This document shows, piece after piece, positions 53,824-62,185 of a DNA stretch of 63,942 nt. The stretch comes from Oscillospiraceae bacterium. Lineage in GTDB: Bacteria; Bacillota; Clostridia; Oscillospirales; Oscillospiraceae. Below the pieces are notes generated by a model. That model was not told the origin of the DNA, ran no database searches, and saw only the letters and a list, made by a program, of their open reading frames with translations. A program made the position numbers and the translations under genes. Location of the stretch: contig JAFTVM010000085.1 of the NCBI GenBank assembly GCA_017465745.1, positions 1-63,942 on the forward strand. Direction: 5' to 3'. Numbering within the stretch: position 1 is the first letter of the stretch; every line of letters starts with the position of its first letter.

Positions 53824-54570
53824 TCACGTTCTTGCCATGCCGTCGACGCTGAGCACCACACCGGTGATATAGCTGGCTTCGTCGGATGCCAGGAAGACGA
53901 AGGCGTTGGCGATGTCCTCGGGTTTTCCCAGCCGGCGCAGGGGGATCCGAGCGATCATGGGATCGATGACCTCTTTGGGGACGGCCTTCATCATGTCGGT
54001 CTCGATGATGCCGGGGGCCACGGCGTTGACCCGGATACCCTTGGGGCCCAGCTCCCGGGCCAGGGACACGGTCAGGCCGTTGACGGCGAATTTGGAGGTG
54101 GGATAGGCCAGGCCGCTGGGCTGGCCGGAGATGCTGACCATGGAAGAGGTGGACAGGATGACGCCGCTGCCCCGGTATACCATGCAGTCACAGGCCGCCC
54201 GGATGGTATTGAAGACGCCCTTGACATTCAGATCCATAACACGGTCGAAGGTCTCCTGGGTGTACTCCAGGAAGGGTGTGCTCTCAGAAACACCGGCGTT
54301 GTTCACCAGGATATCCACACAGCCGTACTGGGCGGTGGCAATGATGAAGGCGTTGCGGACGGAGTCCAGATCCGCAAGATTCGGACTGATGCCCGCGATG
54401 ACGGAATCGGGATATTTTTCCTTGAGTTTTGCCACGGCCTTATCGGCAGAGTTCTGGGAGGAGGCGGTGAGGATCACCTTTGCACCCTCCCGCAGGAATG
54501 CGTCGGCTGTGGCGAAGCCGATGCCCCGGCTGCCGCCGGTGATGATGGCAACTTTATCTTTCAGTCTCAT
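53824..54570 (-). CDS. Short-chain dehydrogenase/reductase (FabG-like)
   Basis: 248 residues from ATG 54570 (GGAGGG upstream). TGGSRGIG nucleotide motif, NNAG, catalytic Ser in STSSMVS and YPTSK, and the C-terminal SYITGVVLSVDGG-like end (here SVDGM). NAD(P)H-dependent oxidoreductase. The usual YxASK is YPTSK. Substrate unknown; no fatty-acid genes are nearby. Confidence 0.9.
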   Translation of the reverse strand: MRLKDKVAIITGGSRGIGFATADAFLREGAKVILTASSQNSADKAVAKLKEKYPDSVIAGISPNLADLDSVRNAFIIATAQYGCVDILVNNAGVSESTPFLEYTQETFDRVMDLNVKGVFNTIRAACDCMVYRGSGVILSTSSMVSISGQPSGLAYPTSKFAVNGLTVSLARELGPKGIRVNAVAPGIIETDMMKAVPKEVIDPMIARIPLRRLGKPEDIANAFVFLASDEASYITGVVLSVDGMART

Positions 54571-54683
54571 ATGGATCCCTCCTGTGAAATGTTTTTGTAG
54601 CGTTATTATATCCCAAAGACGGCTCTTTTTCCGTGATAAAATCACCAACCCGGGCATAGGGTAACGGGAAAGGAGGAGATCCT

Positions 54684-55742
54684 GTGGAGTTTCTCATCAT
54701 GTGGGCCATCGGCGGTGCGCTGATTTATCTTGCCATTGCGCGGAAGATGGAGCCAGCCCTGCTGCTGCCCATGGGCTTTGGGGCGATATTGGTGAATCTG
54801 CCGGATTCCGGCGCCGGGGCGGTGCTGGAGCACCTGTTTCAGCTGGGCATTGCCGGGCATGAGCTGATGCCCCTGATGCTCTTCATCGGCATCGGCGCCA
54901 TGATCGATTTTGAGCCATTGCTGGCAAATCCCAAGCTGATGCTCTTCGGGGCGGCGGCACAGTTCGGAATCCTGTTCACCCTCTGCGCGGCGGTGCTGCT
55001 GGGGTTTGCGCTGAAGGACGCGGCCTCCATCGCGGTCATCGGGGCGGCGGACGGACCCACATCCATTTTCGTATCCCAGGCATTGGGATCGAACTACACC
55101 GCCGCCATCCTGGTGGCGGCCTATTCCTACATGGCGCTGGTACCCCTGGTGCAGCCGCCGGTGATCCGCCTGTGTACCAGCGAAGCGGAGCGAAAAATAA
55201 AGATGCCCCTCGCAAAGACCGGCGTATCCCGGCCGACAAAGATCCTGTTCCCCATTCTGGTGACCGTGGTGGTGGGGCTGGCCGCCCCGCAAGCGGCGGC
55301 GCTGGTGGGCTTTCTCATGTTCGGCAACCTGATCCGGGTCTGCGGAGTACTGGACTCCCTGTCGGACACCGCCCGAAACGTGCTGGCGAATCTCATCACC
55401 ATTTTCCTGGGACTGACCATCTCGGCCCGGATGACGGCGGCGGAATTCCTGCGGCCGGAAACATGGATGATCCTGGCCCTTGGACTTGTGGCATTCGTTA
55501 TGGATACCGTGGGCGGCGTCCTGGCGGCGAAATGCATGAATCTGTTCCTGCGGGAGAAGATCAACCCCATGCTGGGGGCTGCCGGGATCTCAGCGTTTCC
55601 CATGGCCGCCCGGACGGTGAATAAGCTGGGCCTGGAGGCCGACTGTACCAATCATCTGCTGATGCACGCCGTGGGCGTGAATGTGGCGGGGCAGATCGCC
55701 TCGGTGGTGGCGGGCGGCATGATTTTGTCGCTGCTGTCGTGA
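54684..55742 (+). CDS. Sodium-pumping decarboxylase beta subunit (OadB/GcdB family)
   Basis: 352 residues from GTG 54684, with AGGAGGA 8 bases upstream and no ATG better placed. About nine membrane segments and the family motifs GAADGPTSIFVSQALG and ISAFPMAARTVNKLG, which line the Na+ path. The family couples decarboxylation of oxaloacetate, glutaconyl-CoA or methylmalonyl-CoA to Na+ export. No carboxyltransferase alpha or biotin carrier gene is nearby, only a tiny membrane protein, so partners must be elsewhere. Confidence 0.88.
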   Translation: MEFLIMWAIGGALIYLAIARKMEPALLLPMGFGAILVNLPDSGAGAVLEHLFQLGIAGHELMPLMLFIGIGAMIDFEPLLANPKLMLFGAAAQFGILFTLCAAVLLGFALKDAASIAVIGAADGPTSIFVSQALGSNYTAAILVAAYSYMALVPLVQPPVIRLCTSEAERKIKMPLAKTGVSRPTKILFPILVTVVVGLAAPQAAALVGFLMFGNLIRVCGVLDSLSDTARNVLANLITIFLGLTISARMTAAEFLRPETWMILALGLVAFVMDTVGGVLAAKCMNLFLREKINPMLGAAGISAFPMAARTVNKLGLEADCTNHLLMHAVGVNVAGQIASVVAGGMILSLLS

Positions 55743-55752
55743 GGAGGGGAAT

Positions 55753-55869
55753 ATGGGAGAATTTCTGACCGCACTGTCCATCGCAGCCCGGTGCGCCGCC
55801 GGGATCGCCGGGGTGACGCTGATGCTGATTGCCGCCGTGACGGCACTGAACCGGTTTGGCAGCCGGTAA
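55753..55869 (+). CDS. 38-residue single-helix membrane protein after oadB-like gene
   Basis: A short frame with GAGGAGG upstream, 10 bases behind the OadB-like gene and before a terminator. One hydrophobic helix (IAGVTLMLIAAV) and a charged tail. It may be a minimal gamma/delta-type subunit of the sodium pump. Too short for homology-based proof. Confidence 0.5.
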   Translation: MGEFLTALSIAARCAAGIAGVTLMLIAAVTALNRFGSR

Positions 55870-55874
55870 TAAAA

Positions 55875-55902
55875 ATCAGCCCCATCCATACCGGATGGGG
55901 CT
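55875..55902 (-). terminator. Terminator between the pump unit and a small membrane gene
   Basis: A 10-bp stem AGCCCCATCC with its complement, followed on the minus strand by GATTTTT. It serves the minus-strand gene and perhaps also the pump unit. Confidence 0.78.
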
Positions 55903-55912
55903 GTGCAGTGTA

Positions 55913-56137
55913 TCAGATAATGCATTTCAGCAGGCCGAGGGCGATGATGACGAGAGCCACGGGGATCAGCAGAAGCAGACCGCCGGCGAACATCAGACCG
56001 CCGATCAGTGTGGCGGCCGCAATGGTCAGCAGTGCGGATGCGATAAACTTGGTCAGACCCCAGGCAGCCCGGAAAAACAGCCCCAGAACCTTGAAGAAAA
56101 GCCAGATGAACACGACGGTGATGATCAGCTCGAGCAT
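55913..56137 (-). CDS. Small hydrophobic membrane protein
   Basis: 74 residues from ATG 56137 with a very strong purine-rich site (GAGGAGGAGG). Two hydrophobic segments separated by a short Gly/Ala turn. No family recognised. Confidence 0.65.
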   Translation of the reverse strand: MLELIITVVFIWLFFKVLGLFFRAAWGLTKFIASALLTIAAATLIGGLMFAGGLLLLIPVALVIIALGLLKCII

Positions 56138-56204
56138 ATCCTTTTCCTCCTCCTCGTTTCTGTAACACCAGTATATCAGAAAAAATAAGAAAGATGTGGA
56201 TGAA

Positions 56205-56233
56205 TTGTAACATTTGCGGATCTGTGGTATAAT
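56205..56233 (+). promoter_or_regulatory. Promoter of the methyltransferase gene
   Basis: TTGTAA, 17-base spacer, TATAAT, 21 bases before the ATG. Confidence 0.68.
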
Positions 56234-56254
56234 CGGGAAAAAGGAGGGCGGGTC

Positions 56255-56962
56255 ATGTACAGCGACGTATTCTGCAAGGTGTATAACGAGTTCGGATGGA
56301 ATTATTACCCCGAGGCATTTGGGGAGCAGCTTCTCAAATGGCTGGCAGCCAATGCCCTGTGCCCCGGAACAGCCCTGGATCTGGCCTGCGGTACGGGTGT
56401 GCTGTGCCAGATCCTGGATCAAAACGGCATCAAGGCCTCCGGCATGGATTTTTCCGCCGGGATGATCCGAATTGCCGCCTCCCGGGCGCCCCATATTTCC
56501 TACGAGGTGGCGGATATGATCACCTACCGTCCCCACCGGCAGTTTGATCTGGTGACCTGTACCGGCGACGCTCTGAACCATATCCACAGCCTGTGTGATG
56601 TGGGGCGGATCTTTGAGAATGTGTATGCCTATCTCAATTCCGGCGGGTATTTCATCTTCGACATCCTCAATGAGAACGAGGTCTCCACCAGTGAGCCTTT
56701 CGAGATGGACTTTTCTGACCGGATTCGGGTGTGGTTCCGGATGGTGCGGCCGGAGCCTGAGATGGTACAGCTGCAGATCCGGGTCTATGAGGACGGCGCG
56801 CTGCAGTTCGAGGAACGGATCACCGAGAAGCTCCACGACCCGGCCACTGTCTGCGGCCTGCTGCGGCAGGCGGGCTTTACGGTGGTCCGGTGTGCGGATA
56901 CCCTGCTGGATGACCCGGACGCCCACGGCACCACCTGGTTCGTCATCGCCAAGAAAGCATAA
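56255..56962 (+). CDS. Class I SAM-dependent methyltransferase
   Basis: 235 residues. Motif I ALDLACGTGVL near residue 40, GMDFSAGMI (motif II) and DLVTCTGDALNHI (motif IV). Rossmann-fold small-molecule methyltransferase; substrate unknown. AAGGAGG precedes the ATG. Monocistronic with repeat B behind it. Confidence 0.88.
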   Translation: MYSDVFCKVYNEFGWNYYPEAFGEQLLKWLAANALCPGTALDLACGTGVLCQILDQNGIKASGMDFSAGMIRIAASRAPHISYEVADMITYRPHRQFDLVTCTGDALNHIHSLCDVGRIFENVYAYLNSGGYFIFDILNENEVSTSEPFEMDFSDRIRVWFRMVRPEPEMVQLQIRVYEDGALQFEERITEKLHDPATVCGLLRQAGFTVVRCADTLLDDPDAHGTTWFVIAKKA

Positions 56963-56974
56963 CAAAGCAGCGGC

Positions 56975-57059
56975 AAATTGCAGCTTATCTTACGGTCCGA
57001 CTTGGCTCTCCCTCTGGGAGAGCCAGGCGGAGTGCGCAACAGACCGAGAAACAACAATT
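56975..57059 (+). repeat. Intergenic palindromic repeat B, copy 2
   Basis: An 85-base element with the same ends as copy 1 (AAATTGCAGCTTATC and GAGAAACAACAATT). The centre contains a perfect 9-bp hairpin GGCTCTCCC/GGGAGAGCC. It begins 12 bases after the methyltransferase stop and fills about a quarter of the 56963-57286 gap. Confidence 0.75.
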
Positions 57060-57134
57060 TCCGCCCCAGACCGGGTGGGGTGTCGATCTGGCACCTGATA
57101 TATCAAAATATGTAAAAGAAATCCACTTGGGGAC

Positions 57135-57163
57135 TAGCGAACAGGAAATGCATGTGCTATACT
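57135..57163 (+). promoter_or_regulatory. Weak promoter candidate of the methylene-THF reductase operon
   Basis: TAGCGA, 17-base spacer, TATACT. The -35 is poor. The leader to 57287 is about 115 bases with no terminator seen. Confidence 0.35.
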
Positions 57164-57286
57164 ATTAGTGTGTTATGTATCGATAACACAGGACGAATTG
57201 GCTGAACCTGTTTTGAAAACCGAAGTGCAGAAAGGCAAAACAGACAAGCATACTGTGAACCACCATTTTGTAAGGAAGGTGAGCAA

Positions 57287-59248
57287 TTGGAAAACTATAC
57301 CAAGTATAAGTTGAAGGCCGCAGAAGAGCTGGCCGGTGTCCTGGCCGGTACCGACAAGCTGTTCGTCGTCGCCTGCAACAAGTGTTTCAAGGCGTTTGAA
57401 ACCATGGAAGAACCTGATTGCGAAGCGTTCGTGAAGATCGCTGCCGAGCAGGGCAAGACCGTCGTGGGCACCGCGCGGATCGATTTCCTGTGCAACAAGA
57501 CCCAGACCGTCAAAAAGCTGCCCGATCTGATCCCCGATGAGGCCGAGAGCATCTTCGTCTGCGCCTGCGGCCTGGGCATCCAGACCGTGGCTGAGATGGC
57601 CGACGTGCCCGTCTACGCCGCTGCAAACTCCATCAACTATACCGGCCACCATGGCATGGCGCTGACCAAGAAGGCCTGTGACGCCTGCGCCCAGTGCTAT
57701 CTGAATATGACCGGCGGCATCTGCCCCATCGTGGACTGCTCCAAGAGCCTGGTCAACGGCCAGTGCGGCGGCGCCAAGAACGGCAAGTGCGAGGTCGACC
57801 CCAACAAGGACTGCGCCTGGGAGAATATCCAGCAGCGCCTTGCCAAGCAGGGCCGCCTGAACGAGCTGCTGAGCCAGCCCGTCCAGCTGCGTGATTATTC
57901 CAAGGTCAATTTCAAGGTCATTCAGGACTATGTCAAGTCCATCCGCGAAAACCGTTTCGAGGGCTACTACGGCGGTGTCCATCCCGTGGAGGGCAAGGAG
58001 CCCACTGAGCACCTGGCTCTGGTGAAGTTCCCCGCACCCAAGACCGTCGTGATCCCCATGTCCATGCACCTGGGCGCACCCGCCAACCCCATCGTGGCTG
58101 TGGGCGACAGCGTCAAGGTCGGTCAGAAGGTCGGTGAAGCCGCCGGCTTCATCTCCGCTCCCGTCCATTCCAGCGTCAGCGGTACCGTCGTCGCCATCGA
58201 GGAGCGTCCCCACGCCACCCGCGGCACCTGCCTGAGTGTGGTCATCGAATCCGACGGCCTGAATACGGTCCACGAGTCCGTGAAGCCCAACAAGCCCCTG
58301 GAGGAGCTGGAGCCCAAGGAAATCGTTGAGATCGTCAAGAACGCCGGCATCGTGGGTATGGGCGGCGCCGGCTTCCCCACCTACGTCAAGCTGATGCCCA
58401 ACAAGCCCATCGAAGCCGTTCTCATCAACGGCTGTGAGTGTGAGCCCCTGCTGACTGCCGACCACCGGCTGATGCTGGAGTACGCCGACGACATCATTTT
58501 CGGTCTGAAGGCTGTCATGAAGGCGGTCAACGCCCCCAGAGGCGTCATCGTCATCGAGGACAACAAGCCCGATGCCATCGAGCTGATTCAGAGTAAGCTG
58601 GAAGGCCAGGAAGGCATGGAGGTCTGTGTCGCCAAGACCAAGTACCCCCAGGGCGGTGAGAAGATGCTCATCAAGCGCGTCATGGGCCGCATGGTTCCCT
58701 CCGGCGGTCTGCCTGCCGATGTGGGCGCTGCCGTCAGCAACGTGTCCACCGTCAAGGCCATTGCCGACGCCATCAAGACCGGCATGCCTCTGATCGAGCG
58801 TGTCACCACCGTCACCGGTCCCTACATCGCCAACCCCGGCAACTTCATCGTCAAGATCGGCACCTCCGCTTCCGAGCTGGTGGCTGCCTGCGGCGGCATC
58901 ACCAATACCGACGCCACCGTCAAGGCTGGCGGCCCCATGATGGGCTTCCCTCAGGACACCCTGGATACTCCCATTATGAAGGGCTCCAACGGCATCATCG
59001 CCATCGATACCGACAATGCCGAGCCTCAGGAATGCATCAAGTGCGGCCGCTGCGTGGATGTGTGTCCCATGTCCCTGAAGCCCCTGTACTTCTTCAAGCA
59101 CGTGGGCGTCGGTGACTGGGCTGCCTGTAAGGAAATGAACATTATGGACTGCATGGAGTGCCGCTGCTGCGAGTACATCTGCTCTTCCAAGCTGCCCCTG
59201 GTCACCATGATCAAGATGGGCAAGAACGGTGTAAGGGGGATGAAGTAA
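57287..59248 (+). CDS. MetV-like domain fused to RnfC (RnfC2-type NADH-oxidising subunit)
   Basis: 653 residues, starting with TTG 57287 behind AGGAAGG; no ATG is suitable. Residues 1 to about 205 are homologous to the MetV protein coded next (shared CYLN-TGGICP, CSKSL-NGQCGGAK, KCEVDPN). From about 215 the chain is an RnfC: barrel-sandwich domain, GMGGAGFPTYVKL flavin/NADH region, INGCECEPLL, and two ferredoxin clusters CIKCGRCVDVCP and CMECRCCEYIC. Typical RnfC is about 440 residues. It would pass electrons from NADH to MetFV for methylene-THF reduction, as proposed for acetogens. Soluble by sequence. Confidence 0.87.
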   Translation: MENYTKYKLKAAEELAGVLAGTDKLFVVACNKCFKAFETMEEPDCEAFVKIAAEQGKTVVGTARIDFLCNKTQTVKKLPDLIPDEAESIFVCACGLGIQTVAEMADVPVYAAANSINYTGHHGMALTKKACDACAQCYLNMTGGICPIVDCSKSLVNGQCGGAKNGKCEVDPNKDCAWENIQQRLAKQGRLNELLSQPVQLRDYSKVNFKVIQDYVKSIRENRFEGYYGGVHPVEGKEPTEHLALVKFPAPKTVVIPMSMHLGAPANPIVAVGDSVKVGQKVGEAAGFISAPVHSSVSGTVVAIEERPHATRGTCLSVVIESDGLNTVHESVKPNKPLEELEPKEIVEIVKNAGIVGMGGAGFPTYVKLMPNKPIEAVLINGCECEPLLTADHRLMLEYADDIIFGLKAVMKAVNAPRGVIVIEDNKPDAIELIQSKLEGQEGMEVCVAKTKYPQGGEKMLIKRVMGRMVPSGGLPADVGAAVSNVSTVKAIADAIKTGMPLIERVTTVTGPYIANPGNFIVKIGTSASELVAACGGITNTDATVKAGGPMMGFPQDTLDTPIMKGSNGIIAIDTDNAEPQECIKCGRCVDVCPMSLKPLYFFKHVGVGDWAACKEMNIMDCMECRCCEYICSSKLPLVTMIKMGKNGVRGMK

Positions 59249-59249
59249 G

Positions 59250-59849
59250 ATGCTGATTACCGAAATGAAATCCCGTGAAGTGCTGGACGCTCTGACGGCT
59301 GGCAAGAAGGTCTTCGTTATCAATTGCCACGGCTGCAAGGAGATCCGTTTCCCCGAGGCCGAGGCTTCTGAATACCAGAAGACTCTGGACGTCACCGGCA
59401 TCCTGACCACCGATTACATCTGCAACCCCGAGAACCTGCAGATCCGTCTTGAAAAGTACGCCGCCCAGATCGAAGCAGCCGACATGGTGCTGGTCTTCTC
59501 CTGCGGCGTCGGCGTCCAGACCGTGGCATCTGCCCTGGATACCATGAAGGTCTGTGCCGCCTGCGATACTTATGCGCTGCCCGGTTACCAGGGCGTGACC
59601 CCGCTGGAGCATGACTGCGACCAGTGCGGCCAGTGCTACCTGAACCTGACCGGCGGTATCTGCCCCCTGACTGCCTGCTCCAAGAGCCTGATCAACGGCC
59701 AGTGCGGCGGCGCCAAGAAGGGCAAGTGCGAGGTGGACCCCAATATGGACTGCGGCTGGGAGCGCATCTACCAGCGCCTGAAGAAGATCGGCCGCCTGGA
59801 TGTGCTCAAGTGCCCCGTCCAGCTGCGCAATTACGCCATCGATAAGTAA
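59250..59849 (+). CDS. metV: Methylene-THF reductase zinc/iron-sulfur subunit MetV
   Basis: 199 residues. Cys-rich C-terminal half: CDQCGQCYLNLTGGICP, CSKSLINGQCGGAKKGKC and DC, typical of the MetV/methylene-THF reductase C-terminal family; NCHGCKE at the N-terminus. It starts 1 base after the RnfC-type gene (GGGGGATGAAG site). Partners MetF. Confidence 0.9.
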   Translation: MLITEMKSREVLDALTAGKKVFVINCHGCKEIRFPEAEASEYQKTLDVTGILTTDYICNPENLQIRLEKYAAQIEAADMVLVFSCGVGVQTVASALDTMKVCAACDTYALPGYQGVTPLEHDCDQCGQCYLNLTGGICPLTACSKSLINGQCGGAKKGKCEVDPNMDCGWERIYQRLKKIGRLDVLKCPVQLRNYAIDK

Positions 59850-59882
59850 TGACAAATTTACATAGAGTAGGAGTCTTATATT

Positions 59883-60761
59883 ATGAGAATTACTGAACTG
59901 TTCGATCGCGGTGAATTTGTCGTTACCGCAGAAGTTGGCCCTCCCAAGGGTATTCATCTGGAGCATCTGGTGGACGAGGCCAAGACCTACCTCAGCGGCA
60001 TTACCGCCGTCAACGTCACCGATAATCAGTCCTCCGTCATGCGTACCTCCACCCTGGCTACCTGCGTGGCCATGAAGAACGCCGGCCTGAACCCCATCTA
60101 CCAGGCCACCTGCCGTGACCGCAACCGTCTGGCACTGCAGTCCGATCTGCTGGGCGCAGCCGCCATGGGCATCGACAACATCCTGTGCCTCACCGGCGAC
60201 CACACCCGCATGGGCGACCATCCCGGCGCCAAGCCCGTCTTCGACCTGGATTCCGTGTCCCTGCTGTATGCCGCTTCCCAGCTGGAGAAGGGCGTTGACC
60301 TGGCCGGCATCGAGCTGGTGGGCGAGCCCCCCAAGTTTGCCAAGGGCGCAGTCGTGTCCCCCATCTCCGACTCTGTGGATGCACAGCTGGCAAAGATGGA
60401 GCGCAAGGTCATGGCCGGCGCTGACTACTTCCAGACCCAGGCTGTCTTCGAGCCTGAGAAGTTCATCCAGTTCATGGAGCGGGCCAAGCAGTTCGGCAAG
60501 CCCGTGCAGCTGGGCGTCATCATCCCCAAGAGCGTGGGTATGTGCAAGTTCATGAACAACAACGTGGCCGGCGTCCATGTCCCCGACGAGATGCTCGACG
60601 AGCTCCGCGCCGACAAGGAAAAGACCAAGGCCGGTATCACCGGTGTTGAGATCGCTGCCCGCATCATCCGCGAGTGCCGTCCCTACTGCCAGGGCGTGCA
60701 CATCATGGCGCTGGGCTGGGAAGCCAAGGTTCCCGCCCTGCTGGAGCTGGCTGGCATCTAA
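59883..60761 (+). CDS. metF: 5,10-methylenetetrahydrofolate reductase
   Basis: 292 residues, a flavin TIM barrel: FVVTAEVGPPKG with the conserved Glu, VTDNQSS, LCLTGDH (usual motif LALRGDP altered as in the acetogen-type enzymes) and DYFQTQAVFE. Reduces methylene-THF to methyl-THF for methionine synthesis or the methyl branch of the acetyl-CoA pathway. Third gene of the operon, 33 bases after metV. Confidence 0.94.
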   Translation: MRITELFDRGEFVVTAEVGPPKGIHLEHLVDEAKTYLSGITAVNVTDNQSSVMRTSTLATCVAMKNAGLNPIYQATCRDRNRLALQSDLLGAAAMGIDNILCLTGDHTRMGDHPGAKPVFDLDSVSLLYAASQLEKGVDLAGIELVGEPPKFAKGAVVSPISDSVDAQLAKMERKVMAGADYFQTQAVFEPEKFIQFMERAKQFGKPVQLGVIIPKSVGMCKFMNNNVAGVHVPDEMLDELRADKEKTKAGITGVEIAARIIRECRPYCQGVHIMALGWEAKVPALLELAGI

Positions 60762-60776
60762 GCGAATAAACAGCGA

Positions 60777-60806
60777 GAGCGGCGTGGATCTCCACGCCGC
60801 TCTTTT
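60777..60806 (+). terminator. Terminator of the rnfC/metV/metF operon
   Basis: An 11-bp GC stem, 4-base loop and TTTT. Confidence 0.88.
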
Positions 60807-60856
60807 GTAAATCGGAATGTAGGAGGCGGCGCCCTCGACGCCCCGTTTCGATGAAC

Positions 60857-60936
60857 GAAGATCAGAATGAGACAAGCTCCCGTGATTTTCTAACCCGAAA
60901 ATCACAGAATCGACAACGCCGCCAGGCGGTGTCTTT
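60857..60936 (+). repeat. Intergenic palindromic repeat A, copy 2
   Basis: 80 bases aligning end to end with 27674-27753. The central stem is GTGATTTTC/GAAAATCAC (9 bp); the second hairpin has GACA-a-CGCC/GGCG-g-TGTC, so the internal mismatched pair g-a of copy 1 is a-g here. It ends 30 bases before the acetyltransferase ATG. Confidence 0.85.
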
Positions 60937-60965
60937 CAATGCCAGGAAAAGGAGGGTGAACGGAC

Positions 60966-61397
60966 ATGATGTACCGCAGGATGCAGGAATCTGATATTGA
61001 AAAGGTGATCCCGTTTTATATCGAATATTACAATGCCCGAGGGGATGAATGGACGGAAGAGAGCGTCCGTCACCGCATATGGCAGGTGCTGGGTTCGCCG
61101 GATTCCTACTGCCTGATGGCGGAGGATGGGGAGAATGTGATCGGTTTTGCCATGGGACGATTTGAGCGGTTCTATGACCTGACGGCGTATAATCTGGTGG
61201 AGATCATCATTGGGGAACCCTTCCAGAACCGGGGGCTGGGAACGGCACTGATGCAGGAACTGGAACGCCAGGTGAAGGAAGAAGGGGCAGCCCTGGTGCA
61301 GCTGATGGCGGTCAACGATGACGCCCATAACCGGTTCTATGGACGGTTGAATTACCAGGACACCACGAACCTGGTTCTGAAGGGTAAATTCCTGTAA
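60966..61397 (+). CDS. GNAT-family N-acetyltransferase
   Basis: 143 residues. The GNAT fold is shown by the acetyl-CoA loop FQNRGLGTALM and the C-terminal AHNRFYGRLNY. Substrate unknown. GGAGGG precedes the ATG; a second ATG follows at once and is equally possible. Confidence 0.88.
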   Translation: MMYRRMQESDIEKVIPFYIEYYNARGDEWTEESVRHRIWQVLGSPDSYCLMAEDGENVIGFAMGRFERFYDLTAYNLVEIIIGEPFQNRGLGTALMQELERQVKEEGAALVQLMAVNDDAHNRFYGRLNYQDTTNLVLKGKFL

Positions 61398-61439
61398 TCA
61401 TACTGATACTCAATATCAATGCCCCATAAACAGTCAATT

Positions 61440-61462
61440 CCCCCATCCGCTGCGGATGGGGG
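61440..61462. terminator. Hairpin between converging genes
   Basis: A 10-bp GC stem with 3-base loop and no strong T-tract, just beyond the stop of the minus-strand reductase gene. Confidence 0.5.
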
Positions 61463-61468
61463 AATGTG

Positions 61469-62155
61469 TTATTTCCTGTAGTTCAGCCACAGGGCGGTGC
61501 CGCAGGGTTTGGCTTCCACCAGGCGGTAGGTCTCCATGTGGGCGTTGTTGCACAGGGGCTTGCCCATCTCCGCCATGATGGGCGCCACCACCAGACTCAG
61601 TTCGTCAATGACGCCGGCCCGCTGGAACGCGCCGTCCAGGATGCTGCCGCCCTCCAGCAGGAGCTTGTTGATGCCGAAGTACTTCTTCAGCTTCTGCAGG
61701 GCTTCTTCGATGTCCAGCTCCTCCTCACCGGCGAAGATGTAGGGGATGCCGGAGACCTGCAGGTAGCGCAGATAGCGGGGATCCACCTGGCGGGTCAGGA
61801 CCTCGATGATCTGTGCCTTGTCGTAGCCGGGATCCTCGTCGATGATGGTGGTGCCCCGCCAGCCCAGACGGCCGTGGGGGTCGAAGGCCACGGCGTAGAA
61901 GCCGGAACGTTCCTCCACCAGGAAGTCGGAAATGTCATACAGGGGGGCGTAGACGCTCAGGTCGGGATACCATCCGCCGGTGAAGCTGCCCTCCATGGTG
62001 ACCCGGCCGCAGGCGTAGGCGTCGGCCCTGAAGTCCCGGTTCATCTGGTAGTAGGTTTCGGTGGCGTCGTGACATTCGTGGGAATAAAGGAATTTGCCGG
62101 TGACCTTGCCGTCGATGGAAGTCACCATGTGGCAGATGATGTAAGGTCTGTTCAT
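61469..62155 (-). CDS. RibD C-terminal/dihydrofolate-reductase-fold protein
   Basis: 228 residues. Opening IICHMVTSIDGKVTG and later LLLEGGSILDGAFQRAGVIDELSLVVAPI (about 165-195) are typical of the RibD_C family, which has the DHFR fold and uses NADPH. No deaminase domain is attached, so it is not a full RibD. AAGGAGCG precedes the ATG. Substrate unknown. Confidence 0.88.
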   Translation of the reverse strand: MNRPYIICHMVTSIDGKVTGKFLYSHECHDATETYYQMNRDFRADAYACGRVTMEGSFTGGWYPDLSVYAPLYDISDFLVEERSGFYAVAFDPHGRLGWRGTTIIDEDPGYDKAQIIEVLTRQVDPRYLRYLQVSGIPYIFAGEEELDIEEALQKLKKYFGINKLLLEGGSILDGAFQRAGVIDELSLVVAPIMAEMGKPLCNNAHMETYRLVEAKPCGTALWLNYRK

Positions 62156-62185
62156 ATATGTTCGCTCCTTTTTCGTATTGGGGGG

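Noticed and set aside
61469-62155. Calling the RibD_C protein riboflavin reductase RibD
   Set aside because: The deaminase half and other riboflavin genes are absent.
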